Shown: positions 11,690 to 23,339, numbered from the stretch's first letter. The stretch is 64,000 nucleotides of DNA from Homalodisca vitripennis (GCF_021130785.1 NW_025777493.1:26809-90808); one strand, 5' to 3'. Notes: generated by a model not told the origin, from the letters alone. Translations and numbers: made by a program.

Positions 11690-11885
11690 ATAAACATTAA
11701 ATCTCAAAAGGTACTTGCTGCACCGGAACTCGAACCTGGATCTCTCACTTGCCGGGTGAATGTGCTACCATTACACCACAGAGCCCTTACTTTTTACAAT
11801 TCAATTATTTTGTATTGGCTTTTTCTTTCACATTTGTGTTGAAATAACCAAACTAACATGTGATCGGAAGATCAATATATAGTGT
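11690..11885 (-). repeat. tRNA-related dispersed repeat, copy 2
   Basis: This is the better-preserved copy. On the minus strand, 11786 down to about 11716 carries GGGCTCTGTGGTGTAATGG, a five-pair anticodon stem TTCAC/GTGAG around loop CCGGCAA, and a B box AGGTTCGAGTTC. It is in tandem with copy 1 about 260 bp away and shares both flanks with it (AATTCAATTATTTTGTAT and AACATGTGATCGGAAGA). RNA polymerase III promoters of this type drive SINE transcription. Confidence 0.7.
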
Positions 11886-12164
11886 TTTAAGATATCCACT
11901 GTATTTTGAATATGAAGCGAGTCGTTAATGAATCCTGGTATGCGACTGACTGCTGTGAAGCCACATAGTCCTGTCACCCATCCCCCTCCACGCATACCCA
12001 CCTACCACCACCCTCCTGTAACCAAGTCCATCTTCTGTGAGATAAATATTCACTAACATATATTCTTCTTCTGCATGCTCTCTCTGATTTCTACACATAT
12101 TTTCTTCTTCTATATGGAAATAATATAACATTATCGTTGTCCTATATGTTTATAGAGCTATTAA

Positions 12165-13035
12165 TGTTGTTCTACACTCTGCATATCACGTTAACCTATC
12201 AGCCCAACAGTTCCACCGTTGGTGGGCCATGGTCAAGCAGTAGGGTCCCCGGATATATGGTGGAAGAACTAACTGTACATTATTCTATGTGTACTCTGTG
12301 TATCATATTAACCTATCAGCCCAACAGTTCCACCGTTGGTGGGCCATGGTCAAGCAGTAGGGTCCCCGGATATATGGTGGAAGAACTAACTGTACATTAT
12401 TCTATGTGTACTCTGTGGATCATATTAACCTTACATCCCAACAGTTCCACCTTTGGTGGGCCATGGTCAAGCAGTAGCGTCCCCGGATATATGGTGGAAG
12501 AACTAACTGTACATTATTCTATGTGTACTCTGTGTATCACATTAACCTATCAGCCCAACAGTTCCACCTTTGGTGGGCCATGGTCAAGCAGTAGCGTCCC
12601 CGGATATATGGTGGAATAACTAACTGTACATTATTCTATGTGTACTCTGTGTATCACATTAACCTATCAGCCCAACAGTTCCACCGTTGGTGGGCCATGG
12701 TCAAGCAGTAGAGTCCCCGGATATATGGTGGAAGAACTAACTGTACATTATTCTATGTGTACTCTGTGTATCACATTAACCTATCAGCCCAACAGTTCCA
12801 CCGTTGGTGGGCCATGGTCAAGCAGTAGGGTCCCCGGATATATGGTGGAATAACTAACTGTACATTATTCTATGTGTACTCTGTGTATCACATTAACCTA
12901 TCAGCCCAACAGTTCCACCTTTGGTGCGCCATGGTCAAGCAGTAGGGTCCCCGGATATATGGTGGAAGAACTAACTGTACATTATTCTATGTGTACTCTG
13001 TGTATCACATTAACCTATCAGCCCAACAGTTCCAA
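12165..13035 (+). repeat. 117-bp tandem repeat, 7 units plus a partial one, in a single reading frame
   Basis: The anchor GGTCAAGCAG recurs at 12231, 12348, 12465, 12582 and so on, every 117 bp. The last unit stops at about 13035. Because 117 is a multiple of three, the plus strand reads as a repeated 39-residue peptide (core TYQPNSSTVGGPWSSSRVPG). Two units have a stop (GAATAA in place of GAAGAA, at about 12616 and 12850). Units differ by few substitutions, so the array is young or homogenised. No protein family is recognised. It may be a minisatellite that happens to be open. Confidence 0.9.
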
Positions 13036-13385
13036 CCAAGAGATTGCCTATTTTCATTACATTAAATCTTTTCTTCAAAATGATCAAATATTGTAAAAGT
13101 AAAATGAATAATCAGCATTATTAAGTTAGAGATTGATTATAGATCATGTAAAGACATTCTATTAAAATTATTAGGGCACAATAATTTTTACAACAGTGCC
13201 CCTGTATGAGTTTAAATTGTAGTGTATATTCTTTTTGGATATTTAAAAGTATAATTGAACATTGCATTTATGTTCACACCTCGAATAAAAATAAAACTAA
13301 TCTTATTTGGGGCTTTTTTCTTTTTGTTGGAGTGACATTGAACAACATCCCATTGAAATGTGAAGCATATCATAATGTTTATATA

Positions 13386-13391
<6 letters not shown>

Positions 13392-13418
<27 letters not shown>
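13392..13418. repeat. TA microsatellite
   Basis: A run of TA dinucleotides. Open frames overlapping it on both strands are artefacts of the repeat and its AT-rich flank. Confidence 0.85.
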
Positions 13419-13420
<2 letters not shown>

Positions 13421-13521
13421 TACTAGTCAAAACATATTTTACATTAAACTAATCTGAAGTGATTTCAAAGTATATTATGATTTTAAAGTATTGCACAAAT
13501 TTTTCTTGAGACCCTAAAACC

Positions 13522-14895
13522 ATATTTAAATTCTATGGACGTTTTAGAGTTTATTATTATGATACATTAAAACGTGAATGTATGGAAAAATGAAGATATT
13601 ATGATAGTTGAAGAAACAGTCACAACTAAAAAGCAACCAGAGAAACGTAAGAGAAAACAAGGAGATCAAGGATTACACTTGTTAACTGAAGATTTGTTGA
13701 GAGTAGTTTATCCTCTCTCCATATACTTGAGTAAAAACATCTCAATTGCATTATCTAAACATTTGAATTATGCTCCAGTAGTTGTACTTAATAATGGTAT
13801 AAAATGTAGTTCATTTAGTCAACTAGCATAGAAATCGTTTGATAAATACTTAAATCTTATTGAATGTTATCTTCAAAAACATTATATGGGGAAATGATAG
13901 TATTATTCGAGCATGTTCTGATATTGAAGTAGAGAACGTTAAAGGTCGTGATGGCCATTATGTAAGATTTTGGGATGTACCTAACATGTTGAAAAGGTGT
14001 ACTTTTCTTTGGAAGAAATTGAAATAATAATTGGAATTGTTCCTGCTGCTAACATATATATTGAACAGTTAAAAATGTTTCTACCTTGATGATAAAAGAT
14101 TACTTAGAAGAAACATTAGACAATCAAAGGAATTCTCCATTAATATATAGTCCTTCATATATACCTTACTAGAATCGGTTACCACAAGAAGTATTTCTGT
14201 TTTGATATGTTAGGTCAACAGCTGATAACAAATAAAACTGATTTTCAGGATGTTGAATTATTATATAACAAAAAAAATCATGAAAATGTTGAAAATGTTT
14301 CTGAATCTATTTGCAATATTCAGGGAGAAGGTTCATCAGATGAAAGTGGAGATGAAAACACAAATCTGACGAAATGCAGAAAAAAAACATAAGTAAAAAC
14401 TAAACTAAATTGCGTGGTAGACTTACAAAGGATTGTGCCCGCACTAAAAATACTCCAACGTGCCTAGAGTTGTACGGCCGGGAATAAATAATCCTACTGT
14501 GAGCAGGAAACAGCTCAGTACATAATCAGCAATGGAAAGGAACGTTTGCAAATCCAATAGATTTGAAAGTTCAAATGATAATTCAAAGGATTATTGAATT
14601 TCATGAGTTCCGAGATAATAATGAATATCACTCTTTAATATATATATATTACTTTCTATTTCGGCCACCATATAACTTTTCAAAGTTAATTAAGAAATAT
14701 ACAAGGTGTAACAGGTGGTTAAGCGACAATTACCATCATCATATATCGTGGAATGAACGTGTTGCTCAATTTACAGAGATGGACAATATCATGCACAATT
14801 TTTGTGCCAGGTATAATGTTGGGTTTACAGTTGGTGATGAAAATTGTAAATGGATCTCAAAATATGCAAGAGAGATAAATTACAATATTCCTTAA
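13522..14895 (+). pseudogene. Frameshifted gene of unknown family, possibly viral or Polinton-derived
   Basis: Coherent plus-strand protein segments follow one another in changing frames. 13574-13831 starts with a lysine-rich tail (TTKKQPEKRKRKQGDQG) and then DLLRVVYPLSIYLSKNISIA. A segment at about 13880-14030 includes GRDGHYVRFWDVPN and, one frame over, FSLEEIEIIIGIVPAANIY, faintly reminiscent of PC4-type coactivators. 14207-14392 has an acidic GEGSSDESGDE stretch. 14563-14895 ends with DNIMHNFCARYNVGFTVGDE and GDENCKWISKYAREINYNIP before a TAA. Composition resembles the Polinton-like genes at 51-60 kb. I do not recognise the family, and whether this is one protein or two is unclear. Confidence 0.5.
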
Positions 14896-15490
14896 CATAA
14901 GTATTAATTCATAGATCGGAATTTTATAGATTAAATAACGTAAAACACATTATAAATTGCGCTTTAACAAGGACGCACCGCTGGGCTACCATTTGGTTCC
15001 TATTATTTATCTAAAAATAATGGGAAGGAGAGGGAGGAGTATAAATACGATTGTAACCTATCTATTCATCATCAATACTCCTTGAATCAAGTTCTGCCAA
15101 GTGCATCTATATTGAATACCCAAAAACTAGATATGTTTAACCTACATTTTAAATGTAATTAATTAACTACTAGAAAATTGTCCAAATTGAAAGAGGATAG
15201 GATTTCGCTACGGAACCATGACTTGGAGACAATAATGTCTGGAACCCTGTCGCAGTACCGGAAACAACTCGACCGAAATTACTCTTCATGTATTTACCAT
15301 TTGGAAATATTTCTTTATAATTGTTATACATAAATTTATGTTATAAGGTGAAGAAATGAGTATAATCCATTGATTTATTAAACGTGACATTACAATAACA
15401 TCTTAATGTCTTGTTTAATAAATCAACTTTTATCCGTACAAATGACCTTGAACTACATTAGAGATTTTATAAAAACAATTACAACCCCTT
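14896..15490. other. Spacer without a recognised gene
   Basis: AT-rich, between two sets of virus-like fragments. Both strands are dense in stops. An ACGTGACATT / AATAAATCAA stretch near 15370-15425 holds a short imperfect inverted repeat (TTGATTTATTAA and TTAATAAATCAA) but nothing more. Confidence 0.4.
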
Positions 15491-15512
15491 ATAACCTTCA
15501 TTCTAAACATTA

Positions 15513-15840
15513 GTGTTGATAAGTTTGGACGACATGAAGATTTTATACAGCGTGCAGGAAAAAGTGGACCACCGTGTGAAAGTTTCCATCTTACTAATGA
15601 AGGTTATTATGATGGATAATAGAATTATACGGAGAGTTAAAGAACCAAGTTTGGACAAGAGTTTGGTAAAGTCAATAAATGATAACTTTGAACGTAATGG
15701 AAATTATATTCGATCATTGGGGAGTCCACATTTACCTAATGATGCTACCACAATGGATTGCGTGCAAAAATAGTATAAACAAGGCAGCATAAGGTACTTA
15801 TGACATGCAAAATAAATTGTTACAAAATCTGGATGATCCA
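15513..15840 (+). pseudogene. Fragment of a repeated-motif protein (collagen-like GPP and N.R.....P....DA motifs)
   Basis: In one frame (about 15512-15620) the sequence reads DKFGRHEDFIQRAGKSGPP and then FHLTNEGYYDG. A frameshift leads into 15603-15773, with MDNRIIRRVKEPSLDKSLVK, NGNYIRSLGSPHLPNDATTM and, after a stop, YDMQNKLLQNLDDPKYLN. Three units of the form 'aromatic/N-x-x-I/L-x-x-L/V-x-x-P-x-x-D' are visible. Similar motifs occur in fibre-like or structural proteins of Polinton-like elements and DNA viruses. That link is from general family knowledge and unverified. Confidence 0.4.
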
Positions 15841-16087
15841 AAATATCTTAACTAGTGTGTGACCAACAAAACATATGTGATAATTTACATTTCAATAAAT
15901 AAATAGTTAGCTACCACTGTTATTCCAAACTGACAGATGCGTTACATTTACATAGATATCCAAACACTTATGTAAAGTTCTCGTTGTTTATGACGAAGAT
16001 AATTGAGGTTTTAGCCAAAGAGGCCTAATTACAACCCAGCTCTCTTCACAGCGGCCGCTTCATCCACCAACCCTTTATGTAAAACCC

Positions 16088-16520
16088 CTATCCCTTATAA
16101 TGTGTATTTAATACAAATTAGGTAAAAACCGAACGGAGAAAACCGCTTTGTACCAATATCCACCCTGCATGTGAAGCGCTTTAAAGTCCTGTAACTCCTT
16201 TTATTTCTTGTGACGTGCTTGCTACAGATGGGGCTAATATTTAATTTAGGTAAATATACGGAGTAAGCTAAGGATATGTGATTTTCCTGTAGTAACAACT
16301 ATCCCTTATAGTGTGTATTTAAGACAAATTAGGTAAAAGCCGAACAGAGAAAACCGCTTTGTACCAATATCAACCCTGCATGTGAAGCGCTTTGAAGTCC
16401 TGTAAATCCTTTTATTTCTTGTGACGTGGTTGCTCCAGATGGGGCTAATATTTAATTGAGGTAAATATACTATACGGAGTGAGCTGAGGATATGTGATTT
16501 TCTTGCAATAACAACTATTC
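16088..16520. repeat. Two-copy tandem duplication of about 211-216 bp
   Basis: CTATCCCTTATA starts at 16088 and again at 16299; a third start (CTATTCCTTATA) at 16515 closes the second unit. The units share GAGAAAACCGCTTTGTACC, CCCTGCATGTGAAGCGCTTT and GATGGGGCTAATATTTAATT, with about 5-8% differences. No coding content is evident. Confidence 0.85.
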
Positions 16521-17660
16521 CTTATATTTCTCTTCTTAAATATATAATAGTAATAGGGTTTTTAGCTAACTATAATAATTAAAACGATGTGTAAATGTGT
16601 TGCTAATTCGATTTTGGCTGGACCACATTAGCTAATTATTAAAAATATCCGTTGAAGTTTGAAATACTTTAGGAAATAAAATATTCATTTTTGAATACAC
16701 GAAAATAATAAAATATTGATGAAAAATAACCGAAATGTGACTGAAATTAAAAGGCACCTGACAATTTGAGCTGAAGTTGGCGAACATTTGTTCGGATTTC
16801 TAGTCTTTAAATTAACAACACCTATCTATAATTACTATTTATGGTTTTATTTTTGTTACATTTTACCAAAGAGTTACAGAAAGGTAATGAATTATGTGTC
16901 ACTAATTAATTAATAATAGTTATTAAGTAAATTTAAATAAAATCTACTCTCCCACACTAGCTTGGTGGATGGTACTCGAAGAAAGTGCGAAGTCATTCTT
17001 AAACTGAGTACTCTGAAATATAATGAAAACAATCCGTTTTAACTCTCAGGAATGTATCTCACATATGAAATCATTAAATTCTGTTGGATTGTAACACATT
17101 TCCATATTTTTGCAGTAGACTTTCTATAACTATTGAAGAATCTTATATCCTGAAAAGAACACCGGAAATGTTTAAATTTTCTAATTCATCTGGATGATAA
17201 GAATCATTCATCTTTACCCTGATATTTTTCATTTAAAATGTTGAAATTTGGACGTTTTTTGGAGCTTTTGTCTGTTTGAAAACCAATTAAAAGAAATTTA
17301 GCACTAAAAATGTTGGTATTAATATTTGTAATACTGAATGAATAAGTTGTTTCAGAAATTCATAGTTGTTCCATACATTGCCATTCTAAAAAATATCAAA
17401 CCAATCGCCCAAAATTTTTCAATCAATCAATAAAATGAATATTTGTATCATATTCATAATGTAGAAAACGGCGAATTTAGGGCCAAAATGCCCTGTCTTA
17501 CAACTAACCCTAATATGATAAATAATAATTTTTAAGTTAAATAAAACAAAATGATATAATAAAAGCCCTCTTTAAGAATTTAATACGAATTCGAAGTACA
17601 CATATTCATTAGCACCCCATCCGTCATCCAAGACCTACCCCAACTAACCCATCGCTGAAT
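16521..17660. other. AT-rich sequence without a recognised gene
   Basis: Dense stops in all frames and no repeats detected by eye. It may include the 3' UTR of the non-LTR remnant that follows on the minus strand. Confidence 0.5.
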
Positions 17661-17865
17661 AATTTGTAGCAATTGATTTTTCACTAATTCTGCAAACCGG
17701 TTTTGACTCCCTACTGACTTAAAATATCATTAGGAAGGGAATGCCATGCTCAGCAAGCAGTAAAAAGACAAACTGACTTATTTTAAGTTGAGGTTCAGTG
17801 ACGAGGAATTTTGGTGAGCCATTCTTGGCTCTCTTGTACTTTTTTCAGAGACCAATTTGAATTTG

Positions 17866-18850
17866 TCAGCCAGATCTTGAGTTAAGACTAGAACACAACA
17901 GTTTCAGAAATTTTAATAATCTTATATTGGCCAATTTTATAATAGAATTATGAATACAAAAATGTGTTATATGATTGTCAAGTCTTAGATCAAATACAAA
18001 ACGTAAACAGTAGTTTTGGAATTGCTGCAATGTGTTAGCCAGATCCACAGCCATACCATTGATTACAGAGTTACAATATAAAAGATGGGAAAAAATAGTG
18101 CTTTTACCAGTAAAAGCTTCCCACGTTCTGACAAGAAGTGCTGCGTCCTCTTGAGTGAGTATACTGAAGCAATCATCTTCTTATAAGATGCCCACAACAG
18201 GATCATCGCACTAACCAAGTTCATAGTTAGAACCAAAAATTTCACTATGTCGCAGTACGGAAGAGACACGTTGTTTTCAGTAATTTCTGGCATTTGTGTA
18301 TATAAAGTTCTTAAGTCGTCAGTGATAATCGTTTGTGTTTTGTTTTCGTTAAGTTTCAGTCCGTATTTCCACGTTTTTGAATGTCAAAGTTTATGTTGTT
18401 TATTGTCATCTTAATACCACAGTGAGCATAAATTTGTAAGTGGTCAGCGTACATGTGATAGCTTGTGAATGCAAGTACTGTACAAATGTCAATTACATAA
18501 AGTAAAAATAAAGGGGTCTCAGTATGAACCTTGCGGCATACCACAAGTGGGCATCCTGTAGTCAGATACTTTGTCAGCCACACTTACACACTGCCGCCGA
18601 TTCGAGAGATAAGATTTAATCCAGGTAATACTAACCTCAGAAAATCCTAAAGCACGCAGCTTTCTTAACAAAAAACCGAATATAACGCATTTAAATGCCT
18701 TGGAGAAATCAAACAATGCCATAATAGGGCACTGACTTCTATCCATCGCTTAGAGAATGTAATCAGTAACACTGAGAAGCGCCGTTTATGTGCTATGATT
18801 TAATAGACATCCTGATTGAAACTTATTCAAAATATTACTTTATTTGAGGA
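17866..18850 (-). pseudogene. Reverse transcriptase pseudogene with a mutated catalytic box
   Basis: RT blocks in order on the minus strand: FQSGCLLNHST (near 18810), MALFDFSKAFKCVIFGFLL, CVSVADKVSDYRMPTCGMPQ (the GVPQGS block changed to GMPQGS), FLLYVIDI, and SYHMYADHLQIYAH. The last is the FADD/YADD box with the second Asp replaced by His, so polymerase activity would be lost. The thumb/C-terminal frames (18063-18293, 17866-18054) follow. At least three frameshifts are present. Confidence 0.8.
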
Positions 18851-18954
18851 ATATTGAAATTTGACAGTACACTCTGCTTTCCAAGCTCTTTGAAAGAGCA
18901 GGGAGAATGCAGATTGGCCTGAAATCTTTTTCTTCAGTGAGAGAAGAAAAAGAT

Positions 18955-19010
18955 ATATATGCACATACATATATATCTACATATATATGTATAGATACAT
19001 ATGTTTGTTG
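18955..19010. repeat. AT-rich imperfect inverted repeat
   Basis: GATATATATGCACATACATA, ATATATCTACATATATATGT and ATAGATACATATGT form a low-complexity, partly self-complementary stretch inside the retroelement remnant. Confidence 0.5.
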
Positions 19011-19658
19011 GATTTATAAGGGCTGATTTCCAACGTTCGGGCAAAACGCCAGTGGTTAAGATTTGTTATACTCGTAAATAACAGTCACCATAGAAAGCAC
19101 AGCATAAAGAATCTTTTTTTCAATCTTAATTGATATTTTATCAGTTTCCATGGCATTACTTTGAATCCTTTATAGCTCGTAGAGTGTCAATCTGAAGGAT
19201 ATGTTTAATAGTGAATTCTCATTTGGCAAGATGGGTTGTTTAGATCTTGCAGAAATGATTCAATATCATTTGGATTAATTGACTGCGATGCAGTAATAAA
19301 AAGTATTAAAATGTTTTAGAGGGTTATTGAAGTAAATATCCATTTTCCGCTTACTGAGCGAGGATATCTGGGTCATTAGTCATCAGGGTCATCTACGAGG
19401 TCTGCGGTATAAGAGTCGCGCTGGACCATAAGTAATTAATGGAGCATGCTTACCACATAGACCCAGAACAAGGGAATTAAACCTCTAAACCATTTCATAG
19501 ACTGATTTGAGATGGGTAATGGACTTCCACGGAGTAGTTTCAACGAGTAAAAGAAAAGTCTTTTTATAAACTCTGTAGGTTATAAAATTGGAGTTTTAGT
19601 TTTTAGAACACAGTATACAAGGTCATAACATTCGCTATTGCTTACCAAAGAAGACAGT

Positions 19659-19902
19659 ACCACTGTTGGACCAATGCAGCCGATCTCTCCGTCATATATG
19701 AAGTCGGAATACACTGGAGCGGTAGAGACCATATCATCCTGTCAGGACATGATGCGGATGTTCCACACTCTAAGCGGCGTATCACTGTTGGACCAATGCA
19801 GCCGATCTCTCCGTCATATATGAAGTCGGAATATACGGGAGCGGTAGAGACCATATAATCCTGTCAGGACATGATGTGGATGTTCCAGACTCCAGGTGGC
19901 GG
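19659..19902. repeat. Two-copy 122-bp tandem duplication
   Basis: CACTGTTGGACCAATGCAGC starts at 19661 and again at 19783. Both units continue with GATCTCTCCGTCATATATGA and ATGATG(C/T)GGATGTTCCA. Few mismatches are present. Open frames seen on both strands here are side effects of the duplication. Confidence 0.85.
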
Positions 19903-19929
19903 GACTCCAGATAGCCGTTTTAATATTTT

Positions 19930-21275
19930 GTTAGAGATCAGATTTATGCATGGGAGGAACGGCAGAAGGAGATGGGGAAGCCGACGGATCAGCAACAAGT
20001 TCAACAGCCAACTTACAAGGAGAAGGTAGGACCTGGCGGAGATGGGGGGATGAAAAATAGACTTAAGTTTTAATTACTGTTCCCACTGGTGTGTGGGTTT
20101 AACCTCATGCGAGGAGTTAACATATTTTTCTCAAAAATATAATCTGTTTCCTAGCCATTGCAATGGCTTCTGGCCCATTCTCTTCAAAAACTTTGTAATT
20201 CTCACCCAGTATATCCCGAATAAAAGTCAATCAACACTTTTTTCAATTTTTACCATCAAAATTTTAAGAAATAAGAAGTGTTTAGGTTTTATTTTTTTAA
20301 TACAACACAGATACAACGTTTAATTTATTTTATTCTATTCTAATTTTACAATTTATTCTTTAAAGAACTTTTTTGGAGTCAATTTTTATTTCCATCCATT
20401 ATTCTTAAAATTATTTATATTTTCTGATCAGATTTGGATTAATATATTATATTATATATTATATACATTATATTATATTAATAGCGTCTTATGAAAGGGT
20501 TAAGTTTAGAGGATAAATAATGTTATCTGAATTTCAGCAACTTGCTTGCATTTCTGCGGCTAATGCGAAATGTATTCTATTATTACTCTGTATCGTTATA
20601 TTTGTATATCATGTCTGAAAAAGAGACGGTAACAATAATATTGGTAATATGGTATTTCAATGTGAATAACAATAACTTACCTAATTCTATCCTAGCACTA
20701 TCGGTTTAAGCGTTGAAGAAGATGCTTGTAAATATTCACGAATACAAAGCGAATAAAACTCACAGTCCTATCTTACAAACATTGCGAAACAGGAAAAAAG
20801 AATGGTATCACAAAAGAACTATTAGACTAAAAGGTTTGCTTTGCCACTCCAACACAATGTAATCCTTATTCTATGTGCACTGATTTTGTCAGCTTCATGA
20901 CTTCCTTTGTAAGATAAGAATTGTGTTTGTAACAAGAAATAACTTGAAAGCTGTATTGAACATGTTTATATTTTATTATTTTAACATACAATAATAAATA
21001 AACCTGTAAACCTGGTCCTCATTAACTGTTAAAAAGAAGTAAAACAAGCTTTAGAGAGAGGATTGGTATCTACTCTCTTCTATTCGGTATCTGTAATGAA
21101 ACTTTATCAGTAACATTGAGTTAACTAACAACTTACATTGGATGTAAAGAAATACCTCTTCACCTAGGTTACACTTCATTTTTAGTCTAGTTTTTCTGAC
21201 GTGTAAACGCTGTAAAGAGTTAATGACACCAGATTCCAGTAGTCGTCTGTGACGCTGCAGTAGGAACTGTGAACT
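19930..21275. other. Sequence without a recognised gene
   Basis: A short purine-rich stretch at 19940-20050 (GGCAGAAGGAGATGGGGAAG) is followed by AT-rich DNA with a TATATTA-type low-complexity block at 20440-20482. I see no coding signal. Confidence 0.5.
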
Positions 21276-21280
21276 GGAGC

Positions 21281-21424
21281 TAAACTATCACATTGTTTCA
21301 ACCTTAAACTATCACATTGGTTCAACCTTAAACTATCACATTGGTTCAACCTTAACCTATCACATTGGTTCAACCTTAAACTATCTCATTGGTTCAACCT
21401 TAAACTATCACATTGATTCGACCT
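21281..21424. repeat. 24-bp tandem repeat, six copies
   Basis: The unit TTAAACTATCACATTGGTTC plus AACC is repeated six times with single-base variants (GTTTC, TTAACC, CTCATT, GATTCG). On the minus strand it reads as a repeated LNQCDSLR peptide, a consequence of the period being a multiple of three. Confidence 0.9.
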
Positions 21425-21675
21425 TTCTCACTTTAGCTGCGTTGTGTATGGTTATATTCCAATTACAAAAAGTTTCTAAAATGGGATTCAAAAATAATTT
21501 TAAAATACGACATTGCACTATATTTATAAATACTCTGTAATTCTGATGTAACAATCAGACAAAAAACGTAAAAAACTACCGACTAGTTAATATTTTTCTG
21601 ATTTCATTCAATATATTCAATACATTCAATATATAGCCTACTATGCTCATTTTACGAAACAACAATAACGTTACG

Positions 21676-21834
21676 TTAAAATTATACATAATCGGCCATG
21701 TAAACGAATAATTTCTTCAAATAATTTGAAAACAATGAATATATAATGAATATGATCACGTGATTATTTATTCATGGTTTTCAAATTATTTTAATGATAT
21801 ATTCGAACACATGGCCGATTATGTATAATTTTAA
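21676..21834. repeat. 159-bp hairpin-forming inverted repeat (MITE-like)
   Basis: TTAAAATTATACATAATCGG and CCATGT at 21676-21701 are the exact reverse complement of 21809-21834. The inner part continues with an imperfect match (AATAATTTGAAAAC against GTTTTCAAATTATT) to a short loop containing GATCACGTGATTATTTATTC. A further outer pair, ATTCAATATATT (about 21608) and AATATATTGAAT (about 21840), suggests the palindromic unit may reach about 245 bp. No coding content. Confidence 0.8.
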
Positions 21835-21854
21835 TGTTTTAATATATTGAATTG

Positions 21855-23330
21855 CACTTATTCAAGAAATTATACATTTCTGAGGGCCCACTAAGTACAA
21901 CACTTGTCAGCGGGAACCTATATAACTATATTTTACTTCATTTAAGATACATAATTAAATTAAATTATCTTTAAGGTCCTTAATGTAGTATTTTTAATAT
22001 AACTGTGGTGAAAATTTGTATAATATACATACAACAGTAAAATTATTAATTTGGAGTGGTTTAAAAATATTGTCTGATTATTACTATAAGTTAATACAAT
22101 ACATAATTCCCATCATAACACTATTAACTATTTAGAAAATTCTGTAGATCAAGTTTTTAGATAACCCGAAGATTGAAGAAAAGTTATAAATTGGGTGAAT
22201 AGGTCAATGGTATTGACCGTGGCGAATAGTCAAAAGACTCGGTCAACTAAGTAACTCATAAGCTTAGCATTAGCTTAACCCATTCCTATCCATTTGTGTA
22301 ATAATCACTAAAGATGTTAGGCAGAAGAGGTACACAAACATTTCGTACAGTTCAAACAAGTTTTCAAAAACGATTAATTTCCGTTGTTATATTTTAAAGC
22401 TAGACTCTTATTTATATTTACATTCAATACATAGAATAAATAAAAATTCAAGCAACTCTCAATCTGGCAGTTCTTAGCAAACTTTCTATATTAGTCGTGT
22501 ATAACAACAAATAGTAACCGAGTACATAAGTTCATTTCTAATATAAGCTCAAATAATTAAACACAACCAGTAATTGTTATTTTCTTTATGGTAGACATAG
22601 TGTACCAGAAACACTACATACAGCACAATGGAGATTACTTTTAGAACCAGTAAAATATGTATTCCTTATTAAATTGGTAAGCATGGGTTGAGTACTTATG
22701 CTTTACTTGATGTATTATCAATGAGCTATACTGTACAGTATTAATGGAACACCAGTAATAAATTGCAATCATCGTTTTATGTAGGTACAGTTCAGATTAC
22801 CTTAAACTTAGTCAATTACTTAATACGTACATTGCAGTGTGAACTAAGCAAAAATATATTATTTCAGGAGTTTTAAACAGAAAAAAAAACAATAATAATA
22901 ATCTATTCCTGAGGATAACAGAAGTCTAGAGAAGGATACTTGATTTAATTATTAAATAAATAACGATATCTTAGTATACTGTACACATAACGATAACTGA
23001 ACGCGAAATATGTTTCTGACAGACATATAAACAATCTCTTGTAGATAGGTCTTGTATTTTGTAGATTTTAATATAATGAGTAAAATTATGTATAAATAAT
23101 ACTTAGTAAACATTACAATAATAAATAATAACAATGATCTAAACTAATCAACATAGAAAAACATCAAAACAACTACAGGAATACATCTTTGGCATTAGCA
23201 GTTCATACAATAAAAAAATTAAACAATATACAGTGAAACAAAACAACAACAAGGTGTAAAATTATCAGGAAAAGTTAGCTTTACTATTAATATGTGTGAA
23301 CTAACCAATTATATGCAGATTTTTTAAGTT
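21855..23330. other. AT-rich sequence without a recognised gene
   Basis: No coding signal. The last part (about 23150-23330) may be 3' UTR of the minus-strand retroelement that starts next. Confidence 0.5.
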
Positions 23331-23339
23331 TTGTAAAAT

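Larger units (their letters stand above)
17690..19400 (-). mobile_element. Non-LTR retrotransposon remnant (RT and C-terminal domain)
   Basis: Minus-strand reading from 19400 down to about 17690 gives RT and C-terminal fragments ending in an AWHSLPNDILSQ-type block, which is the usual 'W..LP..I' near the end of such ORF2 proteins. Upstream sequence to about 19400 includes short in-frame pieces (for example NDPDILAQ). No tail or target duplication was identified, and the endonuclease is absent. Confidence 0.7.

Noticed and set aside
11461..11786. Functional tRNA genes
   Set aside because: The acceptor stem cannot pair and the base before the anticodon is C, not T. This is a tRNA-derived repeat.
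13206..13457. Open frames on both strands around 13.3 kb
   Set aside because: They run through a TA microsatellite and AT-rich DNA and have no conserved features.
19638..19854. Frames of 61 and 70 codons on opposite strands
   Set aside because: They arise from the 122-bp duplication and carry no family features.
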